From: Chloroflexota bacterium
GTDB lineage: Bacteria; Chloroflexota; Anaerolineae; Promineifilales; Promineifilaceae
Length of the DNA stretch: 64,000 nt
Assembly: GCA_018004935.1 (NCBI GenBank)
Contig: JAGNBF010000030.1
Location: 1-64,000 of the forward strand
Reading direction: 5' to 3'
Both the position numbers and the translations under genes were made by a program. Below the pieces are notes generated by a model. The model did no database searches and had not been told where the DNA came from. It was given only the letters and a program-made list of their open reading frames with translations. Below, piece after piece: positions 42,634-51,226 of the stretch; the first letter of the stretch is position 1, and each line of letters opens with the position of its first letter.

Positions 42634-43029
42634 GGAGAAAAAGTTCCCCGCCCTTGGGCGGGGTTAGGAGTGGGGGAAGCTCGATACCGATATTAATTTA
42701 TTAAATCTCAACCGTCCCCGATTTTGCCCGCCGAGTGGGTTCCCCTTCCCGATTTCGGGAATCGTCTGGAGAATGGGTTCATTCTGGTGAGTATGCAATC
42801 GCCCTGGTATAGAGTGGCAGTTTCTTGATGGATGGGGAAAATTAAGGTTGGGAGTTGGAAAAGTGTTGTACACTATAAAACCTGGACAAAATCAGGTAGG
42901 GATAGTTACGTTGTACTCCGTCTTTTGCCTGGGTATTCATAATTACCAGCCCCGTTGCCTGAGTTTATCGAAGGCAATGGGTGGGCTTCATCGAATTCAG
43001 CTCCCGACAGCATAGTATAGAGGTTCTTT

Positions 43030-43143
43030 CGGAATTCGCGGGGTGTGGCTACATGTAGGGGCTGGCCTTGTGCCTGCCCCGCCAAGGGCAACCACAAGGG
43101 TTGCCCCTACAGATAGTGTCAACCCCCTGAAATCCCGAAGACC
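43030..43143. repeat. Dispersed palindromic repeat (family A)
   Basis: TTCGGAATTCGCGGGGTG, GGGGCTGGCCTTGTGCC, GGCAACCACAAGGGTTGCCC and GTGTCAACCCCCTGAAATCCC. It directly abuts a family B repeat. Confidence 0.8.
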
Positions 43144-43245
43144 CAGTATAGACCTTAAGATAATGATTTTGAGTAGGGGCTGGCCTACACTGGGGCAACC
43201 ACAAGGGTTGCCCGTACAGTCAAAATTTTTTCTTAAAAGCTATAG
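43144..43245. repeat. Dispersed repeat with TATAG ends (family B)
   Basis: Second copy of the 28516 element, shorter in the middle. Its right end TATAG lies 30 bases before the start of the MFS gene and could affect its promoter. Confidence 0.75.
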
Positions 43246-43274
43246 TAACGGGTATTCAGAAAACGAGGCTAATT

Positions 43275-44591
43275 TTGAGTCATTTAATAGAAAGAATGGC
43301 CTTACCCCCCATAGGAAAAGCCAGACTGACGGCGGTTCTGTTTGGCAATGCATTGCTTCGCGTGGCGAATTTGGGTGGTAGTGCGTTGGTAAGTTTTTAT
43401 CTGGCCCTGTTGCTCCAGCAAGATGATCGATATGGTGAAGGGTTGCTGGCTACCTTGACGGTGATTTCCAGTGGGGCGGAGTTATTGGGAGCTATCCCTT
43501 TTGGGATGTTGGCGGATCGCTTCTCGCCACGGGCCTTATTGGTGTGGAGTGCGCTGTTGGGCGCGGCCGCGACGCAGTTATTCGGCATCAGTGGCGTTAT
43601 CTCCATTTTCTTCATCTCCCGCATGTTTGAAGGCCTGTCCGCGGCCGCGGTGACTCCATCCATCCTGGCCCACCTTTCTGATGTTACCACCGGCCAAAAA
43701 GCCATTCGCGGCCGCGTGATGGGCTTCTTTGAACTATCCATCTTTGCCGGAGTTGCTCTGAGTAGTCTTGTGGGAAGTCAGTTGTGGTCACGGTATTCCA
43801 CGCTCGCTTTTAGCCTGCTATCTATCGTCTATTTGTTAGTTGCCATCTTGTTTTATTGGGGAACCAGCGAAACCCCCCGCACAAATCCTGTCATCTTTGA
43901 AAACCCCTTACTGGGTTTAAAACAGGTTTGGTCTGACTCGCGCCTGCGTCGGCTGGCCCCTGCCTGGTTAGCCGCCAACACAATTGTGGCTCTGTGGATT
44001 ACCTTTGCCCAACTACTCCTGGTACGCCCCCCTGTGGCCGGACAATATCTGGTAGGCCGTTTCACACCAGTTGAAGTCGGCAAGATTGCCTTCTTCTACG
44101 CCCTTATAGTCGGGGGTGGAATTGTCATTTGGGGAGAAATCCTCAAAAAAATGCCGCGCATCCGGGCCATGTTTTTTGGTCTGGCGGGTATGTTTGGCTC
44201 CAATGCCTGTTTCTACTTGCTTAACCTATCAGAAGGCTGGCAACCGGGAAGCCGTGCTCTGGTGATTATCGGTTATGCTGTTTTGCTTATGGTTCAGGCA
44301 GGTTTTGCGCCAGCGGCCCTGGCTTATCTGGTTGATGTGGCGGGACAAACAGAAGGTCGGGGTGTGGCAATGGGTATTTATACCGTTTTGCTGGCATTGG
44401 GTTATATTCTGGCCTCAGCTCTGGGGGCAAACCTCATACAAAAATACTATTTTAATGGACTGCTCTTAGGCACTATCCTGTTAGGTTGTATCTGTTTTGT
44501 CGCCCTGATTTTCCTTTCTCGGCAAGAACAAGGCGCCCATGAGGTCTCACACCAAGAGCCAGAGATGACGTTAACCATAGATAGCCAATAG
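43275..44591 (+). CDS. MFS transporter
   Basis: 438 residues with twelve hydrophobic helices. The loop after helix 2 reads GMLADRFSPR, the MFS motif A (G-x3-D-R-x-[GS]-x-R/K type). The likely start is the TTG at 43275, seven bases after GAGG; ATG at 43296 would omit seven residues. It could export a drug or import a small solute, but the substrate is not evident. Three GCGGCCGC octamers lie within 155 bases (43563, 43641, 43708), the densest cluster in the window. Confidence 0.88.
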   Translation: MSHLIERMALPPIGKARLTAVLFGNALLRVANLGGSALVSFYLALLLQQDDRYGEGLLATLTVISSGAELLGAIPFGMLADRFSPRALLVWSALLGAAATQLFGISGVISIFFISRMFEGLSAAAVTPSILAHLSDVTTGQKAIRGRVMGFFELSIFAGVALSSLVGSQLWSRYSTLAFSLLSIVYLLVAILFYWGTSETPRTNPVIFENPLLGLKQVWSDSRLRRLAPAWLAANTIVALWITFAQLLLVRPPVAGQYLVGRFTPVEVGKIAFFYALIVGGGIVIWGEILKKMPRIRAMFFGLAGMFGSNACFYLLNLSEGWQPGSRALVIIGYAVLLMVQAGFAPAALAYLVDVAGQTEGRGVAMGIYTVLLALGYILASALGANLIQKYYFNGLLLGTILLGCICFVALIFLSRQEQGAHEVSHQEPEMTLTIDSQ

Positions 44592-44594
44592 TTT

Positions 44595-44678
44595 AGGACT
44601 TTGGCGCTGTAGCTGGTGTCCTCACCGAGGCCCACCGAGCACGGGCAGGAGACCGGCTCGAGCAACCTCGTAAGTCTT
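44595..44678. repeat. Second 84-bp AGGACTT element
   Basis: AGGACTTTGG...CGTAAGTCTT ends, with ACCGAGGCCCACCGAGC and CAGGAGACCGGCTC inside. It is a relative of the copy at 12224 and has the same length. Confidence 0.7.
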
Positions 44679-44715
44679 AAGTTATCATTCTCTATTTTCC
44701 ACTGGATGAAACATC

Positions 44716-45438
44716 ATGAATGCGTATCCTATTCCCACACTTAGCGCAGAACAACTGGCAGAACTCCTGCCTTATTTGACAACAGAATATGGTATTTTAC
44801 CCTGGCAACTGGTGGAAACGGCTGGTTGGCAACTGGCGCAAATGAGTAAAACCTGGTTACGTGAGCCGGTACGCGGCCGCAGAATCATCGTGCTGGCAGG
44901 TGGCGGGTTAAACGGAGCCGTAGGTATGGCCGCCGCACGTCACCTCAACAATTGGGGAGCGAATGTCGGGGTTACCCTCACCACTTCGGCCAGCCCCCTG
45001 GCGGAGACTGTGGATTATCAATGGGAAATATTGCAGGCACTTGGCCTGACTCAGGCTGATCCCCCGCACCTGGCTGAGGCTGACCTGATTTTGGAAACGA
45101 TGTGTGGGGCGGGCCTGTCTGGGGAGCCAAACGGTCTGATGGCACAATGGATTGAGCAGGTGAATGGTTGCGGCCGCGATGTCATCTCCCTCCTGCTTCC
45201 CTGTGGCCTGCACCCGGTTACCGGTCAGCCAAGCACCGCCTGTGTGCAAGCACAGGCTACCCTCTCTCTCGGATTACCTTTAAATAGTCTCCTCAGCGCG
45301 GCCGCGCGGCCTTACCGGGGCATCAGCTACCTGGCCGATATCGGCATTCCTTCCCGTGCCTACACCCATTGGCATCTGCGCCCCCCAGAGCTTTTTACAA
45401 CGGATACGCTGATCCCTCTGCCTATGCCCATTCATTAG
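44716..45438 (+). CDS. YjeF N-terminal domain (NAD(P)HX epimerase-like), probably inactive
   Basis: 240 residues, the length of a stand-alone NAD(P)H-hydrate epimerase. The start TLSAEQLAELLPYLTTEYGI and VETAGWQLAQ fit YjeF_N. The substrate loop normally GxGNNGGDG reads GGGLNGAVG, and the later catalytic Asp region reads LILETMCGAGLSG with Glu at the Asp position. Loss of these residues suggests a non-catalytic or changed role. The epimerase repairs damaged NADH hydrates. It ends ten bases before the TPR-kinase gene. Confidence 0.8.
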   Translation: MNAYPIPTLSAEQLAELLPYLTTEYGILPWQLVETAGWQLAQMSKTWLREPVRGRRIIVLAGGGLNGAVGMAAARHLNNWGANVGVTLTTSASPLAETVDYQWEILQALGLTQADPPHLAEADLILETMCGAGLSGEPNGLMAQWIEQVNGCGRDVISLLLPCGLHPVTGQPSTACVQAQATLSLGLPLNSLLSAAARPYRGISYLADIGIPSRAYTHWHLRPPELFTTDTLIPLPMPIH

Positions 45439-45448
45439 ATACCTTCTC

Positions 45449-47323
45449 ATGAGTAGTTCGCCTCTCTTGTTCACCTCAGTGCCCTTCACCACGGATCAAG
45501 AACGTGTCCGGCAACTGTGTGTGCAGGTAGAAGCCCTCTTTGCTTCCCAACTAGATGCCGCCTTTCGTGATGCTCAGGAAGCCCATGCCCTGGCACAAGC
45601 GTTAGCCTGGCCCGAAGGTCTGGCCACTACGCATGGCTGGCTGGGCCGTATTTATGCCCAAAAAGGGATGCACCATCTGGTTCTTGAGCATTCCCAAATG
45701 GCGCTTGAGTTTTATCGGCAATTTGACAATAGTGCTGGTATGGCCCAGTCCCATCGCAATTTGGGGACAGCCCATTACCATCAGGGGCGATTACAGGTGG
45801 CCCTCACCCATTACCTGGAAGCGCTGGCGCTGGCTGAACGCGCCCAGGATACTCAGGGTATTGCTTCTGCCTATAACAATATTGGCCTCATTTATGGGGC
45901 GCAGGGTGATCACGAAAAAGAGCGTGGCTACTATCACCAATATCTGCATATTAAAGAAAAAGAAGGCGATCAACGGAGCATAGCTATTGCTTACATCAAT
46001 ATCGCCTCATCTTATTTTTTCCAGGCCGATTATCAATCGGCCCATTATTATTCCCTGCTTTCCTTAGAATCGGCCGAAAAAATCCCTTCAGATTATTACG
46101 TCTGTCTTAATTACGCTAACCTGTGTCGCACATCTACCCAGCTAGGAGAACATAAATACGCCATAGATTATGCCGAACGGGGGTTGGTCTTAGCCACGCA
46201 ATTAGGGGCAGAACGGCTAAAGGCGTACCTGGATGTTTATGGGGGAAAGGCCCTTTTGTGCCAGGGACGTTATGATGAAGCGCTCAGTCATTTGCAAGAA
46301 GGATTGGCCGGGGCAAACAAAATCGGGGAAAGTCAGGCGCAATTGGATGCCCTGGAAAACCTGGTGGAGTGGCATAGCAACCGCTGTTACCATGCTGAGG
46401 CGTTGTTGTATTATCGCGATTATGTCAAATTAAAAGAGACTATCTTTAATGATGACAAAAGTCGGCATATTGCGGAGATGCAGGCCCGGTTTGAAGGGGA
46501 ACAGAAAGAGCGGGAAGCAGAAATCTATCGGCTGAAAAATGTGGAGTTGGTAGCCAAGAATGAACTGATCGAAAAAGCTAATGCTGAATTAGCGGCCGCG
46601 GTTGCTCACCTGGAACGACTACACCAGGAAAAAGATGAATTACTTAATATCCTGGCCCATGATTTACGGAACCCACTTACGCGCATCCAGTTAGATGTGG
46701 ATTTGTTGTTGCTACAACAAACATCACAAAACCCGAAAAACCAGGTTCAGCGTTTACAAGTCATGAAAGAGACGGCGCGGCAGGTTGTTTTGATCATGAA
46801 TCGCATTCTCCAGACAAGCCAGGTTGAAGCGGGGACTATGTCCCTGGACGTGCATCCCTTTCCTTTGGTTCCTTTGGTTAAAGCCATTGTCACCTATCAC
46901 CAGGCCCAGGCAGATCAAAAACAGCAAACCATCTCTTTTACTTCGGCACTTACCGAAGCTTTTATTGTGGCCGATAGCCAAAGTTGTGAACAAGTATTGG
47001 ATAATCTGCTCTCCAATGCGGTGAAATTTTCTCCACCGGGCCGCCGCATTGAGGTGAGGATCACTGCCGATGCGGCTTTTGTGTTCCTGACCGTGCAAGA
47101 TGAAGGCCCCGGGTTGACAGAGGCGGAACAGCAAGCGGCTTTTCACAAATTTGCCCGTTTGAGCACCCAGCCCACCGGGGGAGAATCTTCGGTGGGGTTT
47201 GGTCTGTTTATTGTAAAAAAGTTAGTGGAACGGATGCGCGGCCGCGTATGGGTCGAGAGTCGCGGCCGCAATCAAGGCACCACATTTGGCATCGCACTTC
47301 CCCGTCACCCCGGCACAGCCTGA
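45449..47323 (+). CDS. Histidine kinase with TPR sensory domain
   Basis: 624 residues. Six to seven tetratricopeptide repeats at about 15-340 (e.g. GMAQSHRNLGTAHYHQGRLQVAL, IASAYNNIGLIYGAQGDHEKE), a coiled coil to about 400, HisKA with the phospho-His in NILAHDLRNPLTRIQLD (H at about 407), and HATPase_c with NLLSNAVKFSPPG, DEGPGL and VGFGLFIVKKL. No membrane helix. The TPR part probably binds a regulatory protein or peptide. No response regulator lies beside it, so it is an orphan kinase. Confidence 0.92.
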   Translation: MSSSPLLFTSVPFTTDQERVRQLCVQVEALFASQLDAAFRDAQEAHALAQALAWPEGLATTHGWLGRIYAQKGMHHLVLEHSQMALEFYRQFDNSAGMAQSHRNLGTAHYHQGRLQVALTHYLEALALAERAQDTQGIASAYNNIGLIYGAQGDHEKERGYYHQYLHIKEKEGDQRSIAIAYINIASSYFFQADYQSAHYYSLLSLESAEKIPSDYYVCLNYANLCRTSTQLGEHKYAIDYAERGLVLATQLGAERLKAYLDVYGGKALLCQGRYDEALSHLQEGLAGANKIGESQAQLDALENLVEWHSNRCYHAEALLYYRDYVKLKETIFNDDKSRHIAEMQARFEGEQKEREAEIYRLKNVELVAKNELIEKANAELAAAVAHLERLHQEKDELLNILAHDLRNPLTRIQLDVDLLLLQQTSQNPKNQVQRLQVMKETARQVVLIMNRILQTSQVEAGTMSLDVHPFPLVPLVKAIVTYHQAQADQKQQTISFTSALTEAFIVADSQSCEQVLDNLLSNAVKFSPPGRRIEVRITADAAFVFLTVQDEGPGLTEAEQQAAFHKFARLSTQPTGGESSVGFGLFIVKKLVERMRGRVWVESRGRNQGTTFGIALPRHPGTA

Positions 47324-47628
47324 TAATGAAGCGTGGATAAGTTGTCGTTCCCGCAATTCTCATTTTGAACGTTACGATTTCCGCCGCAAACCTTTTGGGT
47401 CTTGACGGAACTTATTCTTTACAGACCCTAAGTAATCGTCCAAGAATAAGTTCCGCGCAGACCTGACAGGTTTCCGAAAACCTGTCAGGTCTAAACCGGG
47501 AAGTTATTTTTAGATGTTCACTAAGTTGAGGGGCACAGTCAGGAGACCGGCCACAGCAAACTCAAAAGTCATTTGCGAGCGAATACTTCCCATACAAAAT
47601 GAGAATTGCTGGCGTCGTTCTTCTTGAA
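47324..47628. other. Gap with hairpins
   Basis: No gene. A perfect 15-bp hairpin AGACCTGACAGGTTT / AAACCTGTCAGGTCT is at 47459-47492, and GTCAGGAGACCGGCCACAGC is at about 47540. Confidence 0.6.
47459..47492. repeat. Perfect 15-bp hairpin
   Basis: AGACCTGACAGGTTT (47459-47473) and AAACCTGTCAGGTCT (47478-47492) with a CCGA loop. No T-run follows. Confidence 0.75.
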
Positions 47629-47656
47629 TTGACACCCTAATAAACCGGGATATACT
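47629..47656 (+). promoter_or_regulatory. Strong sigma-70 promoter
   Basis: Consensus TTGACA (47629-47634), 16-base spacer, TATACT (47651-47656). Transcription would start near 47663, ahead of a terminator-like hairpin and the SWIM gene. Confidence 0.75.
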
Positions 47657-47713
47657 AAGCATATGAGCGTTTTAACAGTAAGCGTCTCAACTCTAAACTT
47701 AGTCTAACGGCAA

Positions 47714-47746
47714 AAACGCACGCAACCCCTGCGTGCGTTTTTTTTT
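47714..47746 (+). terminator. Terminator or attenuator upstream of the SWIM gene
   Basis: AAACGCACGC and GCGTGCGTTT pair around AACCCCT and are followed by six more Ts (nine in all). About 85 bases after the promoter above and 50 before the SWIM start codon, it could end a small RNA or attenuate the gene. Confidence 0.8.
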
Positions 47747-47796
47747 ATCCCAGGGAGACCCGTCCCGCACTTTCTAGCAAGAGAGGAGTTAAAGTT

Positions 47797-48027
47797 ATGG
47801 ACTACGGCATGATTGGCAAGATCGAAAAGGCAAAGATGTATGCGCAAGAACGTAACCGATTTAAGTTTGATTCCTTCACTGTACGCCTGGCTGGCGATAA
47901 TGACACAGTCCACCGGGTAAGTTATGACCATGGTGATTGGGATTGTGACTGCAACTTCTTTGCCAGCCGCGGCCGCTGTAGCCACACCATGGCGGTTGAG
48001 CATGTTCTGGAAGATATGTTTGATTAA
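47797..48027 (+). CDS. Single-domain SWIM zinc-finger protein
   Basis: 76 residues with an AGAGGAG site. The whole protein is one SWIM finger: the metal motif C-x-C-x(n)-C-x-H is seen as CDCNFFASRGRCSHTMA (about residues 50-66), preceded by a beta strand pair (RVSYDHGDWD). SWIM domains mediate protein or DNA contacts and normally form part of larger proteins such as helicases or transposases. A free SWIM protein is unusual. It has its own promoter, leader hairpin and terminator. Confidence 0.82.
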   Translation: MDYGMIGKIEKAKMYAQERNRFKFDSFTVRLAGDNDTVHRVSYDHGDWDCDCNFFASRGRCSHTMAVEHVLEDMFD

Positions 48028-48096
48028 GCCCTCTGGTACGGTCACATCATCCTGATGGTAACGGAAGCTCCTTCCTGTTACCATCATCCCCATCTT

Positions 48097-48129
48097 AAAA
48101 AATGTCCGGCCAAACACCGGACATTTTTT
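48097..48129. terminator. Rho-independent terminator after the SWIM gene
   Basis: AAAAAATGTCCGG and CCGGACATTTTTT with a 7-base loop, bidirectional. A second hairpin GATGGTAAC / GTTACCATC lies just upstream (about 48053-48085). Confidence 0.9.
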
Positions 48130-48185
48130 ATTGGCCACGACATGAGGTCTATAAAAAGAAGGGGTAAGTTGTTAGCGGGAGAGGG

Positions 48186-48296
48186 TTTTTGAGATTTTGT
48201 GGGGTACGGGCAACCCTTGTGGTTGCCCTGCACGGGGCAGACACAAGGCCAGCCCGTACATATGGTGTCAACCCCCTGAATTCCCCAAGAGTCGCG
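48186..48296. repeat. Dispersed palindromic repeat (family A), reverse orientation
   Basis: GATTTTGTGGGGTACGGGC, CTTGTGGTTGCCC, GGCACAAGGCCAGCCCGTAC-like sequence and GTGTCAACCCCCTGAATTCCC. It ends at the 3' end of the TPR gene. Confidence 0.8.
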
Positions 48297-48300
48297 GGAG

Positions 48301-48714
48301 TTACTCAGCTAACAGACTTTTCAGCAACAATATGCTCCGCTGGGCGGCCAGGTAATAATCATCTTCGCTGGGGGAGGCAAGGGTCAGAAAATTTTCCAAA
48401 TCACGCACGGCATCAGGGTAGCGGCCGCAATCCTGATAAGCCATTGCCCGGTTAAACAAGGCCTGGGTGTAAGTGGGATCATCTCTGAGCAAGGCATCAA
48501 AATCGGCCAGAGCCTCTTTCATTTTGCCCAATTCACGCCAGTACAATACCCCTCGATCTAACCGGGCTTTGCGGTAACTTTTATCTATCCGGTAAGCCAA
48601 AGAAAAAAAACGCACCGCTCGCCGGTGCGCTTCTCGATAGTTAAAACGATTACCAATAAAGCGGTGCATACCGCCGTAGTAGTAGATGAGATAAGCGAAG
48701 AAGAAACGGAGCAT
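48301..48714 (-). CDS. TPR repeat protein
   Basis: 137 residues with two to three tetratricopeptide-like helices pairs: FFSLAYRIDKSYRKARLDRGVLYWRELGKMKEALADFDALLRDDPT is one repeat unit in pattern and YTQALFNRAMAYQDCGRYPDAVRDLENFL the next. It lacks a signal peptide (the first residues are somewhat hydrophobic, LRFFFAYLIYYYGG). A scaffolding role is likely. The gene ends near a family A repeat. Transcribed toward the SWIM gene. Confidence 0.8.
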   Translation of the reverse strand: MLRFFFAYLIYYYGGMHRFIGNRFNYREAHRRAVRFFSLAYRIDKSYRKARLDRGVLYWRELGKMKEALADFDALLRDDPTYTQALFNRAMAYQDCGRYPDAVRDLENFLTLASPSEDDYYLAAQRSILLLKSLLAE

Positions 48715-48783
48715 ATTGTCGTGATTCCGTTTACTCTAATACCTGGCACACCGTCAGGCCTTGTTCTGGTACTGGGTCAATTT

Positions 48784-49707
48784 TTACTCGCGATCACTAA
48801 GCCATTTTTGTGCCTGCAACGCGGCCGCACACCCTTGTCCCACCGATGTGGCTACCTGCCGGTATACTGAGTCCTGAATTTCCCCGGCGGCAAAGACACC
48901 CGGCACACTGGTTCGCATCAGCTCATCAGTGATGACATAACCATGTTCATCCATTTCTAGATGACCACGCAAGAAATCGCTGTTGGGATAATGGCCAATG
49001 AAAATGAATACACCATCAATGGGTTTTTCTTCTACGACACCCGTTTGGGTGTTACGCAGGGCGATGGCCTGGACAGTGCCATTGCCCCGTATTTCGTCAA
49101 TAACGGTATTCCAGACAAAACCAATTTTTTCGTTTGCGGCCGCGCGCTTTTGCAAGAGCGCCCCCGCCCGTAATTCCTCACGCCGGTGAATAATGTTGAC
49201 CGAAGTAGCAAACTTCGTCAAAAACAACCCTTCTTCAATGGCACTATCCCCGCCGCCAACCACCACCACATCCTTACCGCGAAAGAAAAAACCATCACAG
49301 GTGGCACAATAGCTCACCCCTCGGCCTACAAACCCATCTTCACCAGGAATACCTAATTTCTTGGGGGAGGCCCCAGCCGTTACGATAACCGCCTCGGCTT
49401 CATATGTTTCTTCATAGGTTTTGACGATAAAAGGTGAGCCTTGCGTGAAATCCACGCTGACGACTGAATCATACACATATCGGGTGCCGAATTTCTCTGC
49501 CTGCTGACGCATCATCTCCACTAGCTCCGGGCCAGTTGTGCCATCAGGAAAGCCGGGATAATTTTCTACCTCATAGGTCAACGAAACCTGGCCGCCTAGC
49601 TGTGGGCCTACAATAACCAAAGGATTCAGGTTGGCGCGGGCCGTATAGAGCGCGGCCGTCAAACCAGCCGGGCCAGAGCCAATAATAATTACTTTTTCTT
49701 TTTGCAT
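48784..49707 (-). CDS. trxB: Thioredoxin reductase
   Basis: 307 residues, low-molecular-weight type. FAD motif [16 protein letters not shown] (about 9-24), redox-active CATC in [16 protein letters not shown] motif [13 protein letters not shown], and a C-terminal [21 protein letters not shown]. It reduces thioredoxin with NADPH and so supports thiol redox balance. It has no adjacent trxA. The usual second half of the FAD site (AAGE) is intact. The TPR gene follows 70 bases further on the same strand. Confidence 0.95.
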   Translation of the reverse strand: MQKEKVIIIGSGPAGLTAALYTARANLNPLVIVGPQLGGQVSLTYEVENYPGFPDGTTGPELVEMMRQQAEKFGTRYVYDSVVSVDFTQGSPFIVKTYEETYEAEAVIVTAGASPKKLGIPGEDGFVGRGVSYCATCDGFFFRGKDVVVVGGGDSAIEEGLFLTKFATSVNIIHRREELRAGALLQKRAAANEKIGFVWNTVIDEIRGNGTVQAIALRNTQTGVVEEKPIDGVFIFIGHYPNSDFLRGHLEMDEHGYVITDELMRTSVPGVFAAGEIQDSVYRQVATSVGQGCAAALQAQKWLSDRE

Positions 49708-49954
49708 GAGAGTCCCTTTAACGAATTTTCAGGTGAGGAGGGTCTATACAAACGCAGGCCAACCGGAAACGTGTTGACATTGTCTGTCATTGCCTGCTCC
49801 ATCCTTGCCGTTATAGTCAACGGCCCCTGTGTTTTTGTTACTAAACTATTGTACTGACCCCAAAATACCCAAATTTCTTACACAACCCACGTAAGAGTTG
49901 CGTAAGTATTGTCTGATGGGGGTTGGGGGGTAGGAGGGGTTGGTAGGGTACGTT

Positions 49955-51160
49955 TTATGGGGTGGGTAAAAGCAGGGGGAACCAACAAGAAAAGGTTGTC
50001 CCTACCCCATGGTTACTTTCCACGGTGATGCGGCCGCCATGTGCTTCCACAATGCGCTGGGCAATAGATAGCCCCAGGCCACTGCCTTCTGATTTAGATT
50101 CGCTACCCGGCACACGGTAAAACCGCTGGAACAGGTGCTCCAAATGCTCGTGGGCAATGCCTTCCCCGGTATCGCTGACAGACAGGCACAATTCGTCGTC
50201 CAGACAATCGAGGTGTATGGTGATGGTTCCCCCTTCGCGATTGTACTTGATGGCATTGCTAACGAGGTTAAGCAAAACCTGTTTAAGGCGGTCGGCATCT
50301 CCCAAGATAAAGGGAGTGGTGGTTGAGCCTTCATACCAGATAGTGATCATGCGGTTGTTAGCCTGCGGCCGCTGAATGTAAATGACTTCTTGCACAATAC
50401 TAGCCAGGTTTACCGGTTCATGTTCCAGATTTAAGCGCCCAGACTCAATGCGAGCCAGGTCCAGATAATCCTGCGTCATCCGTGAAAGCCGGTTTACCTC
50501 CTGCCGAATGATCTTCACCAGTTCCGTTTTCTGCTCCTGCTTTACCTGTTCATACATAAGCAATTCCGTGCTGGCGGTAATAGCCATCATCGGTGTTTTG
50601 AGTTCATGCATAATTTCAGCGATCAGGTCTGATTGTTGGAAGAGGCGAGCATTTTCGATGGCGATGGCCGCCTGGGATGCCAAAGCCTGGAGCAAAATAA
50701 TATCTTGTTCCGTATAAGGGGCATCGTCTATTTTGTTGATCACTTCCAAGGCCCCAATAACTTTTTCTCGGGTGAGCAAGGGGACACCCAGCAAGGAGCG
50801 CGTTACAGACTGAGTGGCCATATCAATGCCGGGAAAATGACGACTATCGGTCTGGACATCAACCAGGTTGAGGGGTTTGCCATGTTGTACGATCCATCCG
50901 GCAATGCTACCTTCCATGGGTACAACAAAATTCTCCCCCAGCGCTATTTGCCCGGTAGCGGCCACGAAATGTAGCTCCCCCGTCTGGTTATCAACCAGCA
51001 AAATCGAAGCCCCTTCCGTGTCCGTCAGTTCCGTAGCCACATCTAAAACCTGTCTCAGGAGAGGTTTTAGCTCCAGGGTTGAACTGAGGACCCGGTTAAT
51101 GGCTAATAACCGCTGTAAGTGGCTGGGTTTTAATGTTTCAATATGAATGGTGTCTTGCAT
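49955..51160 (-). CDS. GAF-domain sensor histidine kinase
   Basis: 401 residues. A GAF domain at about 25-165 (LELKPLLRQVLDVATELTDTEGASILLVDNQTGELHFVAA...), HisKA with phospho-His in AEIMHELKTPMMAITAS (about H185), HATPase_c with NLVSNAIKYNREGG, DTGEGIAHE and GSGLGLSIAQRIVE. Soluble, so it senses a small intracellular ligand. No receiver gene is directly next to it, but the receiver-ATPase 0.9 kb upstream on the same strand is a possible partner. Confidence 0.93.
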   Translation of the reverse strand: MQDTIHIETLKPSHLQRLLAINRVLSSTLELKPLLRQVLDVATELTDTEGASILLVDNQTGELHFVAATGQIALGENFVVPMEGSIAGWIVQHGKPLNLVDVQTDSRHFPGIDMATQSVTRSLLGVPLLTREKVIGALEVINKIDDAPYTEQDIILLQALASQAAIAIENARLFQQSDLIAEIMHELKTPMMAITASTELLMYEQVKQEQKTELVKIIRQEVNRLSRMTQDYLDLARIESGRLNLEHEPVNLASIVQEVIYIQRPQANNRMITIWYEGSTTTPFILGDADRLKQVLLNLVSNAIKYNREGGTITIHLDCLDDELCLSVSDTGEGIAHEHLEHLFQRFYRVPGSESKSEGSGLGLSIAQRIVEAHGGRITVESNHGVGTTFSCWFPLLLPTP

Positions 51161-51226
51161 CTAAACCTGCTTCAGCAAGAAGTTCACCAAACCGCCAGGA
51201 GATTTTCCCGCCCGAGGCGGTTGCAG

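Larger units (their letters stand above)
42383..43274. other. 892-base gap with repeats
   Basis: No gene. GAGTATCC/GAGTATGCAATCGCCC-type repeats near 42475 and 42790 also occur at 8335. A palindrome is at 42596-42633, GTTCCCCGCCC(N)GGGCGGGG at 42640-42665, a TTATCGAAGGC palindrome at about 42957-43000, a family A copy at about 43030-43143 and a family B copy at 43144-43245. Confidence 0.65.
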
